A stretch of 64,000 nucleotides of DNA from Brachypodium distachyon (taxonomy: Eukaryota > Streptophyta > Magnoliopsida > Poales > Poaceae), in the NCBI RefSeq assembly GCF_000005505.3, contig NC_016131.3, forward strand, positions 22,775,501-22,839,500, written 5' to 3'. Made by a program: the position numbers and the translations under genes. Of the stretch, positions 1 to 10,325 are shown one piece after another (position 1 is the first letter of the stretch; the number at the start of each line of letters is the position of its first letter). The notes below the pieces were generated by a model, which did no database searches, was not told where the DNA came from, and worked only from the letters and a program-made list of their open reading frames with translations.

Positions 1-1561
1 AGTAGAGGACCCAGTGGTCCTCGTCCAGCTTGCCGGGCAGGCTGGTCTCCAGCTCGCTTACTTCTATGCCTGTGGACGTCCATTCCACGATGAAGTCCGC
101 CAAGGCCGTGCTCTTAATACTTTTAGAGTTGGCGAAGCGGAGGTCAAACTCCGACAACTCCATCCTCCATTCGGCCACTCTCCCGGTGGCTTCACGGTTG
201 GTGAGGGCCCGCTCAAGGCAGAACCCAGACACCACCGTGACACGGTGTGCCTAAAAGTAGTGGCGCAACTTGCGGGACGCAAGGAGAATCCCTAGAAGGG
301 GCTTCTGTACTTGCGAGTACCTCGTCCGCGCGTCGCGCAGCACCGTACTCACGAAGTACACCGGGTGCTGCCCCAACCGCTTCCATGGTGCCGAGGTTGC
401 CGACTCGAGGGTGGTCCCCGGGTCCAAGGTGGTTGCCGGGGGCTGCTCAGGCCCTGCCCCGCAGCCCCAGTCCCCGGGACCTCTTCCTCCCTCTCGGCAA
501 CCAGCACCGAGCTGACCACCTGGTCAGTCGCCGCTAGGTAGAGTAGCAGCGGCTCGCCCGGCTTGGGGGTGACGAGGACGGGCGGCGACCTCAGGTACTG
601 CTTGAGTTCTCGGAACGTCGCCTCGGCATCAGGAGTCCAGTCGACTGGACCCTTCTCTTCATCACCCTGAAGAAAGGCAGGGCACGCTCGCCCAGCCTGG
701 AGATAAAACGTCCCAGCGCGGCAACACAGCCGTTGAGGCGCTGGACATCCTTCACCTTGCGGGGGGCCTCCATCTTCTCGATGGCTTCTATCTTGGTCGG
801 GTTGGCCTATATCCCCCTGTGTGAAACCAAGAAGCCTAGAAGCTGTCCGGAATTGACACCGAAGGTGCACTTATCGGGGTTCAGCTTGAGCTTGATCCTG
901 CGGAGGTTGTCAAACGTCTCCTGCAGGTCGTCAATCAGCGAGTCCCCACGCTTTGATTTGATGACGATGTCGTCCATGCAGGCCTCCGAGTTGCGGCCTA
1001 GCTGGGGCCCCAAACATTCACGCAGGGCGCGTTGAAATGTGGAGTCCACGTTCTTCAACCCGAACGGCATGCATGTATAACAATAACAGCCAACCGGGGT
1101 GATAAACGTTGTCTTTTCCTCATCCTCGACCGCCATCTTGATTTGATGGTAGCCGGAGAAAGCATCCAGAAAACTAGCAAGTCACAACCAACGGTAGAAT
1201 CAACTATTTGATCGATATGGGGTACAGGGAAGGGATCCTTAGGGCATGTGCGGTTAAGATCAGTAAAATTTACACACATGCGAAGCTTATTCCCTGCTTT
1301 AGGCACTACTACAGGGTTAGCCAGCCAAGTAGGGTACAGAACTTCCCTGATTGCCCCGGCAGCCTTAAGCTTTTCCACCTCTTGCTTGATGAAATCTTTA
1401 CGCTCTTGTGCTTGCCACCGAATCTTCTGCTTGACGGGGTGAGCATCCGGGCGCCCCGCGAGCCGATGCTCAATCACCTCCCTGGGGACTCCGGGAAGAT
1501 CCGACGGTTCCCAAGCGAACACACCGGCATTATCTCGGAGGAAGGTGATGAGGGCGCTTTC
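1..1561 (-). pseudogene. pol fragment of element A: reverse transcriptase and start of RNase H
   Basis: The plus-end of this stretch (1522-1055) encodes the N-terminal RT fingers, with VKQKIRWQAQERKDFIKQEV, LRMCVNFTDLNRTCPKDPFP and related blocks. A frameshift near 1165 moves the frame to 1136-807, which carries the MPFGLKN and MDDIV blocks. Another shift near 800 leads to 870-349, with the RT thumb and RNase H start (TPDAEATFRELKQYL, LLLYLAATDQVVSSVL). The catalytic box reads CMDD where copy B reads YMDD. The reading frame upstream is joined in phase to the gag-protease ORF through a single TAG at 1562-1564. The region continues past the left edge of the window. Reverse transcriptase copies element RNA into DNA in the cytoplasmic particle, but this copy cannot encode a working enzyme. 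Confidence 0.88.
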
Positions 1562-3855
1562 CTATTCGACAGTAAGTTTCGCATCGACGGTAACGGTGCG
1601 CTCCTTGTCGCCGGCTTGTAGGGGCAGCTTCTTCACCTTGTCGGCCTCCTCCCGGAGCCCCTTCCCCTTGGCGGGGCGCGAGCTCGAGCCTGCGCCTCCC
1701 CCGGCAAGCTCTTGCGGGGTAGCGCAGGCTTTCTTCGTTGCCGGGGCATCGCCCGCCAAACTGTCATCCCCGGCAGCATCCCCGTCGCCGGCGTCAGCTG
1801 CGGCAGTGGCCCGGACGACTTCACCCACGCACCAGGCCGCGTCCTTGAGGTCGCACCTGATGGAGAGGACTCCATAGACGGGCGGCATCTTCATCACGCC
1901 ATAGGCGCAATGCGTGGCCGCCATGAACTTGATCAGCGCTGGCCGACCAAGGATCCCGTTGTAGGGCAACGGGGTATGCCCCACGTCGAACACTATGTGT
2001 CCGGTCCTGAACGCTTCCCGGGACTCGAAGGTGACCGGCAGCGTGATGCGCCCCAGCGGGCGCACGATCCCGGGGATCACCCCCCGGAACGGGTCGGTGG
2101 GCTTCAACTGCTCCACCGGCAGCTGGAGCTTTTCCACCAGCCTGGCGGACAGGAGGTTAAGCCCCGCTCCGTTGTCCACCAACACCTTGGTTACCGTCAT
2201 ATTGCTAATGATCGGCGAGACAACGAAGGGTATTACCCCTGAACCCAACTGTCGTGCTGGGTGATCGTCGGCGCTGAAGGTGATCAGCACGTGCGACCAC
2301 CTCATCGGCTGTTGCGGCTCCGCATCCGGCAACAGCACGCACACGTCGCGGGTAAGGCACTTCACCGCGGCGTGGGACGAGAGAGCGTAAGTCCCCCCCT
2401 GGATGCAGGCGACGCGGCGAGGCTCCTGGAAGCCCGGCTCGTCCCCGCCAATACAGTCGGACTCGCGCTGCTCCTCAGCGCGTGCCCTGTCGCGTCCCCG
2501 GGGCGGGCGTTCCCACCCAGCGCGGGGCTGACCACGCCCCCCTTGGGGTTCATCCCTACCGGCACCGCCGCCGGCAGGCCTTGGCCCCGCCCTGGGGTCG
2601 TTCGGGCAGTCTCGGGAGAGATGCCCGATGTCGGTACAGTTGAAGCAGGCGTCGACGGCGCAGTGTTCCTCATGGCGCTGCTCCCGCCGCTGATTGATCC
2701 CCTGCAGAACGCGGCAGTTCTGCGCATTGTGGGTGGAGTTGCTGTGGATGGGGCAGCGGGGTGCGTCGCCCTGCTTCCCGCCAGACCCGCCCCCCGGCGA
2801 GGCCTTCTTCGCGGGCCTCGCGGCAGGAGCCCCCGAGTCCGCAGCGAGAAATTGCTTCCCGCTGCGCTTGCGAGAACCCTTCTTCTGCGGGCCTTCGCCA
2901 GGGCTCGCGGCAGCCTTAGCTGCTAGCTCGGGCGCTAGGCTCCCTTCCTCGGCCAAGGCGTACAGATCCTGCGTCGTTCGGATCCGATGCGTGCTCAGCT
3001 TCTCGCGCATCTTGTGATCGCGGACGTCGATGGCGAAGGTGTTGATGATGGCGGCCGCCTCCGCCTCGGGGATGGAATAGGAGAGGTTGGAGAAGTGGTT
3101 GTCGAAGGCCCGCAACGTCTCTCCCGGCTTCTGCACGATAGTGTGCAGCTCTGCCATGGTTCCCGGGCGCTTATAGCCGCCCTGGAACGCGCTCACGAAC
3201 TGCTCGCGCAGGTCCGCCCAAGTGGCGATGGACCTGGCGGGCAGGTTGAGCAGCCAGGTTCGCGCTGATCCTTTCAGGACCATAGGGAAGCAGTTTGCCC
3301 TGACCTTGTCGTCGGCGCCGATGGCATGCATGCCGAATGTGTAGGTCAGGAGGAAATCCTTGGGGTTGGCGGTCCCATCGTACGTACCGAGCACGGGCGC
3401 TCGGAACATACGAGGCCACGTCACCTGCCGCGGCTCGCGTGTGAACGCGGTGCAACCATCCTCTGGGCCCATGGGAGCGTCTTCCTGCTCCTGTGGGCGC
3501 TGACGCTCTACCTCGCGCCTGCGCCGGCGCTCCAAGCGCGGTGCAAATCCTCCTGCTGGTGGGCATTCAAGATGCCGCGTGCATCACCTCTCGGAACGGT
3601 GGGCAATGAGTTCGCGGACCCCTCTGGGCCCCCGTCTCCTTGGCCTCCCTGCGGAGGGGGAGGATTCTCCCCCTGTCGCGAGGCGGGTGGCGCATCCCCG
3701 CGCTCTGGGTTGTGCCCGTGGCCGGATCCTACTAGGGCGCCCTCGCCTTGCGGCTGCTGGGCAGCCAAGGCGAGAAGCGCTTCTAACTCCTCGCCCCACG
3801 TCTCGTGCGCCGGCGTGCCTTGCTGCGGCTCGTACCGCACCATGACGCACACGGC
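1562..3855 (-). pseudogene. gag-protease polyprotein of element A
   Basis: The main open frame (3535-1562, 657 codons) starts with the gag N-terminus, followed by a retrotransposon gag domain at about residues 40-200 (YDGTANPKDFLLTYTFGMHA; TWADLREQFVSAFQGGYKRP). A CCHC zinc knuckle follows (CFNCTDIGHLSRDCP), then an aspartic-protease region with VLVDNGAGLNLLS. A further 5' part lies in another frame (3852 to about 3510, starting MCVMVRYEPQQ), so one frameshift near 3530 separates it from the main frame. Gag packages the RNA and protease matures the particle proteins. The ORF stops with TAG exactly where pol should begin, and copy B has TAG at the same codon. Confidence 0.88.
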
Positions 3856-4386
3856 GATGATGGCTTCCGCGGGGGTTCGTGCGGGGGGCAGCCGGTTTCC
3901 CGAGCGGCTGCGTCCCGCTCTGGCCCCGGACGCCTCCGGGTGCGCAGGGTGCGAACCCCCAAGGGTCGCCCGTGACGTGGTGTGCTCCTAGTGCCGCTGT
4001 CGCGGAGCATCATCGGCTCGCGACTCAACCCGCTGCCCAGCGCGGGCGGCACTGTGCGTGCTCGCGCGACTGGCCCTAGCACTGGGAGCAGCCGGTCCCC
4101 TCAGCCGATTGTCGGCAGACGGCCGTGGAGGCGGGGGAAGCAGCTGCGTATGCTACACCCTCGAGCGCTTGGGGTTCTCCTGAGCCCCCGACTCGGGCCG
4201 CATGTCATGCGACCGCGTGTGCGCCGCTGGGGCCTCACACGGGTCTATACGAGGATCACCAGCCCGCTTGGGGGGCATGGCGACTAGTTCTGTCGGCGAA
4301 GAAAGCGAGGCCGACGTCGATGCGAACGATGCTGCCGGCGACCACCGGCAGGCTCTTCTCCCGCGCCCCCTCCCAGGCGCGCCCGA
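3856..4386 (-). other. 5' leader of element A between LTR and gag
   Basis: This GC-rich stretch lies between the LTR end (the ACGACA motif read on the minus strand, at 4387) and the first gag codons. It should hold the primer-binding site immediately next to 4386, but I could not assign the sequence there to a particular tRNA. No credible ORF is seen. Confidence 0.55.
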
Positions 4387-5420
4387 TGTCGTCACACGCT
4401 GCTCCGACACCAGGGGCGTGCGGTCACGGCCCCCTTTTAGGTTCGGTAGGGGCGTCGGGGTTCGCCCTGGCGATCGCCGGCACAGCCGATGAGGCCTTGC
4501 AGGGCCGGCAAAATGAAGTACTGGAAGTGCGCGCTAATCAAAGAACAGATACACACATTTTTTACCCAGGTTCGGGCCACCCGGAGATGTAAAACCCTAC
4601 GTCCTGCTTGACTGAGCTGGTATTGGATTAAAATCAAACGTTTACAGGTTGCCGGGTGAGTTCCCGGGCTCTGTCTCTCTCTGGCTAGATGCTCCTTACT
4701 ATCCTCTGCTAATGCTAGAGGTTAACTGTGGGCTGATCGGACCGAACCCTACTGTCTACTAGAGCCAACTGAGGGTCCAACTGAACCAAACGAACCAAAA
4801 ACCAACCCTCTCCACCCCTGACCGTTGGCGAGGGTCCTCCTTTTATACTCAAGGGGATGCCACAGGTGCCACGATGCATGGGCTACAAGTGTCGAGCGGG
4901 GAGGCATACAACTCCCCCCGGTGAGCTGGTGGCGTGCATGGATGCCACCTCCACCGCTAGGGGTCTAAAACCCTAGAGTAGGATTGGACAGCCACTGTTC
5001 CCTTGATCGGACGGGTAACGCCCCGTCGGTCGGTTCATTTAATGAGTCGTGCGCCTTACTCCTTGCCCCGGTGGGGCCGCGCATCCCACGCACGCCACAT
5101 GCCCGCGTGGCGCTGTTGATCTGGCTAGTGGGCCCCACGCTTGAGGCGGGGGCATGCGCCCGGGAACCCCTTGTCCCGGCAAGTCGATCCCCGGGAAGTC
5201 GCCCGGGCCCAACACACCCGGGAGCCTCCCCCGGGAAGCAGCTTCCCGGGAGGTGCCCAGGCGGGAATATTCCCCAAAGTCCCGCTAGCCCCTTCCGGGC
5301 TGGTAGCTTGCCGGGCTGCTCATAGACGCTGCCCGGGAAGAAACCTTCCCGGAAACTCGAAAACGGGGCCCACGCGTCGCGCAGCGGGGGCACCCCGGGT
5401 GCCACTGGTGCGACTGCGAC
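4387..5420 (-). repeat. 5' LTR of element A (start missing)
   Basis: On the minus strand this stretch aligns block by block with 32010-32867, the 3' LTR of copy B. Shared blocks include TCGCACCAGTGGCACC, GACGCGTGGGCC, the CCCCTTGAGTATAAAAGGAG promoter core, GGCAACCTGTAAAC, GGACGTAGGGTTTTACATCT and GGCCCGAACCTGGGTAAA. The 3' end is ACGACA at 4387, as in copy B. The 5' end of the LTR is absent because the sequence switches to plus-strand gag of copy B at about 5418. Confidence 0.85.
4841..4847 (-). promoter_or_regulatory. TATA box in LTR of element A
   Basis: TATAAAA on the minus strand, set in the block CTTGAGTATAAAAGGAG. The same block occurs at 32533-32549 in the LTR of copy B. A conserved TATA in the middle of the LTR is expected for the RNA polymerase II promoter that starts genomic RNA. 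Transcription itself is inferred. Confidence 0.7.
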
Positions 5421-5423
5421 GTC

Positions 5424-7444
5424 TTGAACGCCCGCCAGCAGGAGGACCTCCGCCAGCGCTTGGAGCGCCAGCGTGAGGCAGAGCGCTAACGCCCGCAGGA
5501 GCAGGAGGATGCTCCTATGGGCCCCGAGGACGGCTGCACCGCGTTCACCCGCGAGTTGCGCCGGGTGACATGGCCCCGCAAGTTCCGAGCGACAGCGCTT
5601 GGGACGTACGATGGGTTTGTGAATCCCAAGGATTTTGTCCTGACCTACACGTTGGGGATGCACGCCATCGGCGCCGATGACAAGGTCAGGGCTAACTGGT
5701 TCTCGATGGTCCTCAAGGGAACAGCGAGAACTTGGCTGCTCAACTTGCCCGCCGGGTCCATAGCCACTTGGGCGGACCTGCGCGAGCAGTTTGTGAGCGT
5801 GTTCCAGGGCGGCTACAAGCGCCCGGGAACCATGGCGGAGCTGCACACCGTGGTGCAGAAGCCAGGAGAGACGTTGCGGAACTTCGTGAACCGCTTCTCC
5901 AGTTTCTCCTACTCCATCCCGGAGGCGGAGGCTGCCGCCATCATCAACACCTTCACCATCAACGTCCGCGACCCCAAGTTGCGGGAGAAGCTGAGCATGC
6001 ACCGGATCCAGACGACGCAGGATCTCTACGCCCTGGCGCACAAGTGTGCCATGGCCGAGGAAGAGCGCTTGGCGCCCGTACTTGCAGCCCAAGCTGCCGC
6101 GAGCCCCGCTGAGGGTTCGCAGAAGAAGAGTTCCCGGAAGTGCAACGGGAAGCAAGTCCTCGCCGTGGAGTCGGGGGCTGCCTCGAGGCCTGCGAAAAAG
6201 GCCTCACTCGCTGGCGGGTCTGGCGGCAAGCACGTCGATGCGTCCCGCTGCCCCATCCATGCCAACGCCACCCACGACACGCAGGATTGCCGCATCCTGC
6301 AGGGTATCAAGCAGAGGTGCGAGCAGCGCCACGAGGAGCGCCGAGCGGCCGGCGCCTACTTCAACTGCGGCGACAACGGGCATCTCTCCCGGGATTGCCC
6401 GAACAACCCCAGAGCGGGGCCAAAGCCTGCCGGCGGGGATGCCGGCAGAGGGGAAGCCCGGGGGGGCGCGGCCAAGCCCGTGCCGGCAGGGAGCGGCGTC
6501 CCCGAGGGCAGGACAAGGCCCGCGCTGAGGAGCAACGCGAGTCCGATTGCAGCGAGGGCAACGAGCCCGGCTTCCAGGGGCCCCGCGGCGTCGCCTGCAT
6601 CCATGGGGGAGCTTACGCTCTCTCATCCCATGCCGCGGTGAAGCACCTCACCCGGGAGGTGTGCGCGTTGTCGCCGGACGTGGAAACACAGCAGCCGCAG
6701 AAGTGGTTGCACGTGCCGATCACCTTCAGCACCGACGATCACCCAGCCCGGCAGCTGGGTTCAGGGGTTTTACCCTTCGTGGTCTCACCGAGCATGAACA
6801 ACATGACGGTGACCAAGGTGCTGGTGGACAACGGAGCGGGGTTGAACCTCCTGTCTGCCAAGTTGGTGGAGAAACTTTAGCTGCCGCTGGAGCAGTTGAG
6901 GCCCACTGACCTGTTCCGGGGAGTGAACCCCGGGATCGTGCGCCCCCTGGGGCGCATCACGCTGCCGGTCACCTTCGGGTCCCGGGAAGCGTTCAGGACT
7001 GAACACCTTCTGTTCGATGTGGCGCACACCCCGTTGCCGTACAACGGGATCCTTGGTCGGCCAGCGCCGATCAAGTTCATGGCGGCGACTCATGGCGCCT
7101 ACGGCGTGATGAAGATGCCGTCCACGTATGGAGTCCTCTCCATCAGGTGCGAGCTCAAGGACGCGGCCGGGTGTGTCGGCGAGGTCATCAGGGCCGCCGC
7201 CGCAGAAGACTCCGGTGACGAGGGCGTTGCCGGAGGTGAAGGCTCGCTGCCGGGCGATGACCCTGCAGCGACGAAGGCCCACGCTACCCCGCAGGAGCTT
7301 GCGGGGGGAGGCGCAGGCTCGAGCTCGCGCCCCAGCAAGGGTCAGAAGCTCAAGGAGGAGGCCGCCAAGGTGAAAAAGCTGCCCCTCCAAGCCGGCAACG
7401 AGGAGCGCACCGTCACCGTCGGTGTGAACCTCACTGCCGAATAG
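5424..7444 (+). pseudogene. gag-protease polyprotein of element B
   Basis: Coding similarity to copy A begins at about 5424. The best frame runs from 5517 to 6641 with the gag domain (YDGFVNPKDFVLTYTLGMHA; TWADLREQFVSVFQGGYKRP) and a zinc-knuckle region. A frameshift near 6480 passes to a second frame (6140-6880, then 6881-7444) carrying protease (VLVDNGAGLNLLSAKLVEKL). Three defects stand out. The knuckle reads YFNCGDNGHLSRDCP, so the first metal-binding Cys is Tyr (TGC to TAC). A TAG at 6878-6880 replaces the CAG found in A. The ORF ends in TAG at 7442-7444, the same codon as in copy A. The gene was once a standard capsid/nucleocapsid/protease precursor and is now dead. Confidence 0.87.
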
Positions 7445-8402
7445 GAAAGCGCCCTCATTACTTTCCTCTGGGAGAATGCCAACGTGTTCGCTTGGGAACC
7501 GTTGGACCTACCTGGAGTCCCTAGGGAGGTGATTGAGCAATCAACTCGCGGTGCGTCCAGACGCCCGCCCCGTCAAGCAGAAGATCCGCTGGCAAGCACA
7601 GGAGCACAAAGATTTCATCAAGCAAGAAGTGGACAAGCTTAAAGCTACGGGGGCAATCAGGGAAATACTGTACCACACTTGGTTAGCTAACCCTGTAGTA
7701 GTACCCACGGGGGAGAATAAACTTCGCATGTGTGTAGATTTTACTGATCTTAACCGTTCATGTCCTAAAGATCCTTTCCCTGTACCTTGCATTGATCAAA
7801 TAGTAGATTTCGCTGCCGGTTGTGATTTGTTGTGTTTTTTGGATGCTTTTTCCGGCTACCATCAAATTAAGATGGCAGTCGAATACGAGAAAAAAACGGC
7901 GTTCATCACCCCAGTTAGCTGCTACTGCTATACGTGCATGCCTTTCGGGTTGAAGAACGCGGGCTCAACATTCCAGCGTGCATTACGCGAGTGTTTGGGA
8001 CCCTAGCTAGGCCGAAACATTGAGGCTTACATGGATGATATCGTCATCAACTCAAAGCGCGGGGACTCGCTGATTGATGACCTACGGGAAACGTTCGATA
8101 ACCTCCGCAGGATCAAGCTCACGTTGAACCCTGAGAAATGCACCTTTGGCGTAGACTCGGGGCAGCTTCTGGGTTTCTTGGTTTCACACAGAGGGATTCG
8201 AGCCAACCCAAAGAAAATAGAAGCTATCGAGAAAATGGAGGCTCCCCGCAAGGTCAGCTCGGTGCTAGTTGCCGAGAGAGAGGAAGACCCCCCGAGGGAT
8301 GAGGTTGCGGGGCAGGGGGCTGAGCCAGCCCTGGCAACCGCCTCGGACCCGGGAACCGCCATCGAGCCGGTGGCGTCAACACCGCGCAAGCGGCTCGTGT
8401 AA
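7445..8402 (+). pseudogene. reverse transcriptase region of element B
   Basis: In phase after the TAG at 7442-7444 the translation continues into the RT N-terminus (FAWEPLDLPGVPREVIEQ). A single extra base near 7538 then shifts the frame to 7533-8006. RT blocks are clear: LRMCVDFTDLNRSCPKDPFP, CFLDAFSGYHQIKMA, MPFGLKNAGSTFQRAL and, after a TAG near 8006, YMDDIVINSKRGDS and GFLVSHRGIRANPKKIEA. At about 8253 the sequence jumps from the MEAPRKV block to SSVLVAEREE. About 230 bp present in element A (roughly 531-759) are missing, which removes the RT thumb and the start of the first RNase H. The remaining frame ends at 8402. Confidence 0.88.
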
Positions 8403-9281
8403 CACCCGGTGTACTTCGTCAGCACAGTGCTGCGTGATGCCCGCACGCGGTACCCGCAAGTGCAGAAGCTCTTGCTGGGGATTCTGCTCTCATCGCGCAA
8501 GCTGCGCCACTACTTCCAGGCGCACCGCGTCACAGTAGTGTCGAGGTTTTGCCTTGAGTGAGCCCTCACCAACCGTGAAGCCACCGGAAGGGTGGCTGAG
8601 TGGAGGATGGAGTTGTCGGAGTTCGATCTGCACTTCACTAATACCAAGAGCATCAAGAGCGCCGCTCTCACTCTCGCTGACTTCGTCACGGAGTGCACGT
8701 CGATGGGCTTAGAAGAAGAAGAGCCGGAGACCAGCCTGCCCGGCAAGCCGGACGAAGGCCACTGGATCCTGTACTTCGACGGCGCGTTCAGCCTGCAGGG
8801 GGCTGGCGCCGGGGTCGTCATCGAGTCGCCCACAGGGGATCAGCTGAAGTTCGCCATCCACCTCGACTTCCCCAACTCCACCAACAACACGGCTGAGTAT
8901 GAAGGGTTGCTCGCCGGGTTGCGGGCGGCGATCACCCTGGATATCAAGCGCCTGGTCGTTCGCAGGGACTCCCAGCTCGTGATCAACCAGGTTAACAAGG
9001 ACTACGACTGCCCGCAGATGGTAGCGTATGTGGATGAAGTCCGCAAGATGGAATGCAAGTTCAAAGGTTTGCGATTTGAGCACGTCAAGCGCAAGGATAA
9101 CTTCGCAGATGACGAACTGTCCAAGTGGGCAGCTGAGCGCCGGAAGGTTTCGGCGGGGGTGCTCTTGCACAAGCAGACTGCGCCTTCAGTCATACCAAGC
9201 CGGCTGCCGGGGAAACCCCCACCCCCCCCCCGGGAACCGAAGGAAACCTCGCAGCAGCAGAGGTCCATGCCGCTGATATAG
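8403..9281 (+). pseudogene. RNase H regions of element B, including a second archaeal-type RNase H
   Basis: 8403-8600 holds the end of the gypsy RNase H ([20 protein letters not shown] and, after a TGA near 8560, TNREATGRVAEWRMELSEF). 8592-9281 is one open frame whose middle is a complete RNase H fold of the RVT_3 type. It shows YFDGAF, TAEYEGLLAGLRAAI, RRDSQLVINQV and FADDELSKWA, which supply the acidic catalytic positions. A second RNase H after the usual one is a known trait of Tat-lineage gypsy elements and is absent from chromoviruses, so it supports the clade call. The protein would degrade the RNA strand and primers during reverse transcription. Confidence 0.85.
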
Positions 9282-10325
9282 CGGCATGCGTTAGCAGGGA
9301 AACCCCACCTTGGGCAGTAGACATCGCCCGCTACCTGAAGGGAGAAGCCCTCCCGGAAGATGACGTTGCTGCGGAGCGTGTAGCCTGGCAAGCCAAGATG
9401 TACGCTCTAGTGGACGGGAACCTCTACCGGAGGCATGCGAACGGAGTGAAGCTCCTCTGCGTGCCCCAGGACGAAGGGCGCGCGCTTCTGGAAGAGATAC
9501 ACCGAGGCACATGCTCCCACCATGTGGCCTCCCGGGCTCTGGCCGGCAAGGCTTTCCGGCACGGCTTCTACTGGCCAACAGTGCTAGCCGATGCCGAGCA
9601 ACTGGTCAAGACGTGCGAGGTGTGCCAATTCCACGCGAAGAAGACTAACCAGCCGGCGCAGGCCCTGCAAGTCATTCCATCCTCTTGGCCGTTCGTGGTC
9701 TGGGGGTTGGATATCGTCGGCAAGTTGCCGAGAGCAGTTGGCGGCTATGAGTATTTGCTCGTGGCCATCGACAAGATCTCCAAGTGGGTAGAAGTGGAAC
9801 CAGTGCGTAAGGTGACCGCTCAGGCGGCCATCAAGTTCTTCAAGGGTATCGTGTGCCGGTTTGGTGTGCCCAACGGCATCATCACCGACAATGGCACGCA
9901 ATTCATGAGCGCGGCGTTCCAAGCCTACTGCCAGGGCATGGGCACCAAGATCCACTTCGCGTCTGTTGCTCACCCGAAGAGCAACGGGCAGGTGGAGAGG
10001 GCCAACGCAGAGCTGCTACGGGGGCTCAAGACGAGAACCTTTGACAAGCTCAAAGGCCACGGGAAGCACTGGATGGAAGAACTTCCAGCCCCTGCTGTGG
10101 TCGATCAGGACCACACCCAGCCGGGCAACGGGTGAAACTCCTTTCGACCTTGTCTACGGGGCAGAAGCAGTGCTACCCCTCGAGCTCAAGCATGGATCCC
10201 CTCGGGTATGCGCATATGGCAACAATGGCCAACACGAGCAGAGGGTTGACGATCTAAACTTCATCAAAGAACTTCGATGCCGGGCTACTGTGCGAGCTGC
10301 ACACTACCAGCAGGGACTCCACCGT
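9282..10325 (+). pseudogene. integrase of element B, N-terminal and core domains
   Basis: The frame 9398-10135 encodes an HHCC zinc domain (EEIHRGTCSHH and, 38 residues on, CEVCQFHAK) followed by the D,D,E catalytic core: LDIVGKLPRAVGGYEYLLVA, ITDNGTQFMSAAFQ and SNGQVERANAELLRGL. A frameshift near 10095 carries the sequence to the frame that ends at 10358, with WSIRTTPSRATGETPFDLVY and AEAVLPLELKHGSPRV. Coding is then cut at 10325 by an LTR insertion, and the C-terminal part resumes at 13563. Integrase joins the cDNA to chromosomal DNA in the nucleus. Confidence 0.9.
10321..10325 (+). other. Target-site duplication ACCGT, left copy
   Basis: ACCGT stands directly before TGTAACATCC and is repeated exactly at 13563-13567, directly after the terminal CA of the LTR. 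Five bases is the expected duplication length for gypsy integrases. Confidence 0.9.

Larger units (their letters stand above)
1..5420 (-). mobile_element. Tat-clade Ty3/gypsy retrotransposon, copy A (5' part only)
   Basis: Reading leftwards the order is 5' LTR (5420-4387), leader (4386 to about 3856), gag-protease (3855-1562) and reverse transcriptase/RNase H (1561-1). The integrase and 3' LTR lie beyond the window edge. The element is recognised by its retrotransposon gag domain, CCHC zinc knuckle and RT core, and by close similarity to copy B, which lies head-to-head with it from 5421. The clade call rests on copy B, which has a second RNase H and an antisense ORF, both known Tat-lineage traits. 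The LTR start is missing: homology to B's 3' LTR stops abruptly at about 5418. Frameshifts and stops make A non-autonomous. Confidence 0.9.

Noticed and set aside
1712..2926. Plus-strand ORFs of 176 and 221 codons opposite gag of element A
   Set aside because: They are shadows of the gag-protease frame. The minus strand has clear gag, zinc-knuckle and protease motifs.
4965..6155. 396-codon minus-strand ORF across the A/B junction
   Set aside because: It runs antisense to gag of element B and through the LTR of A. It has no recognisable domain and depends on the chance fusion at about 5420.
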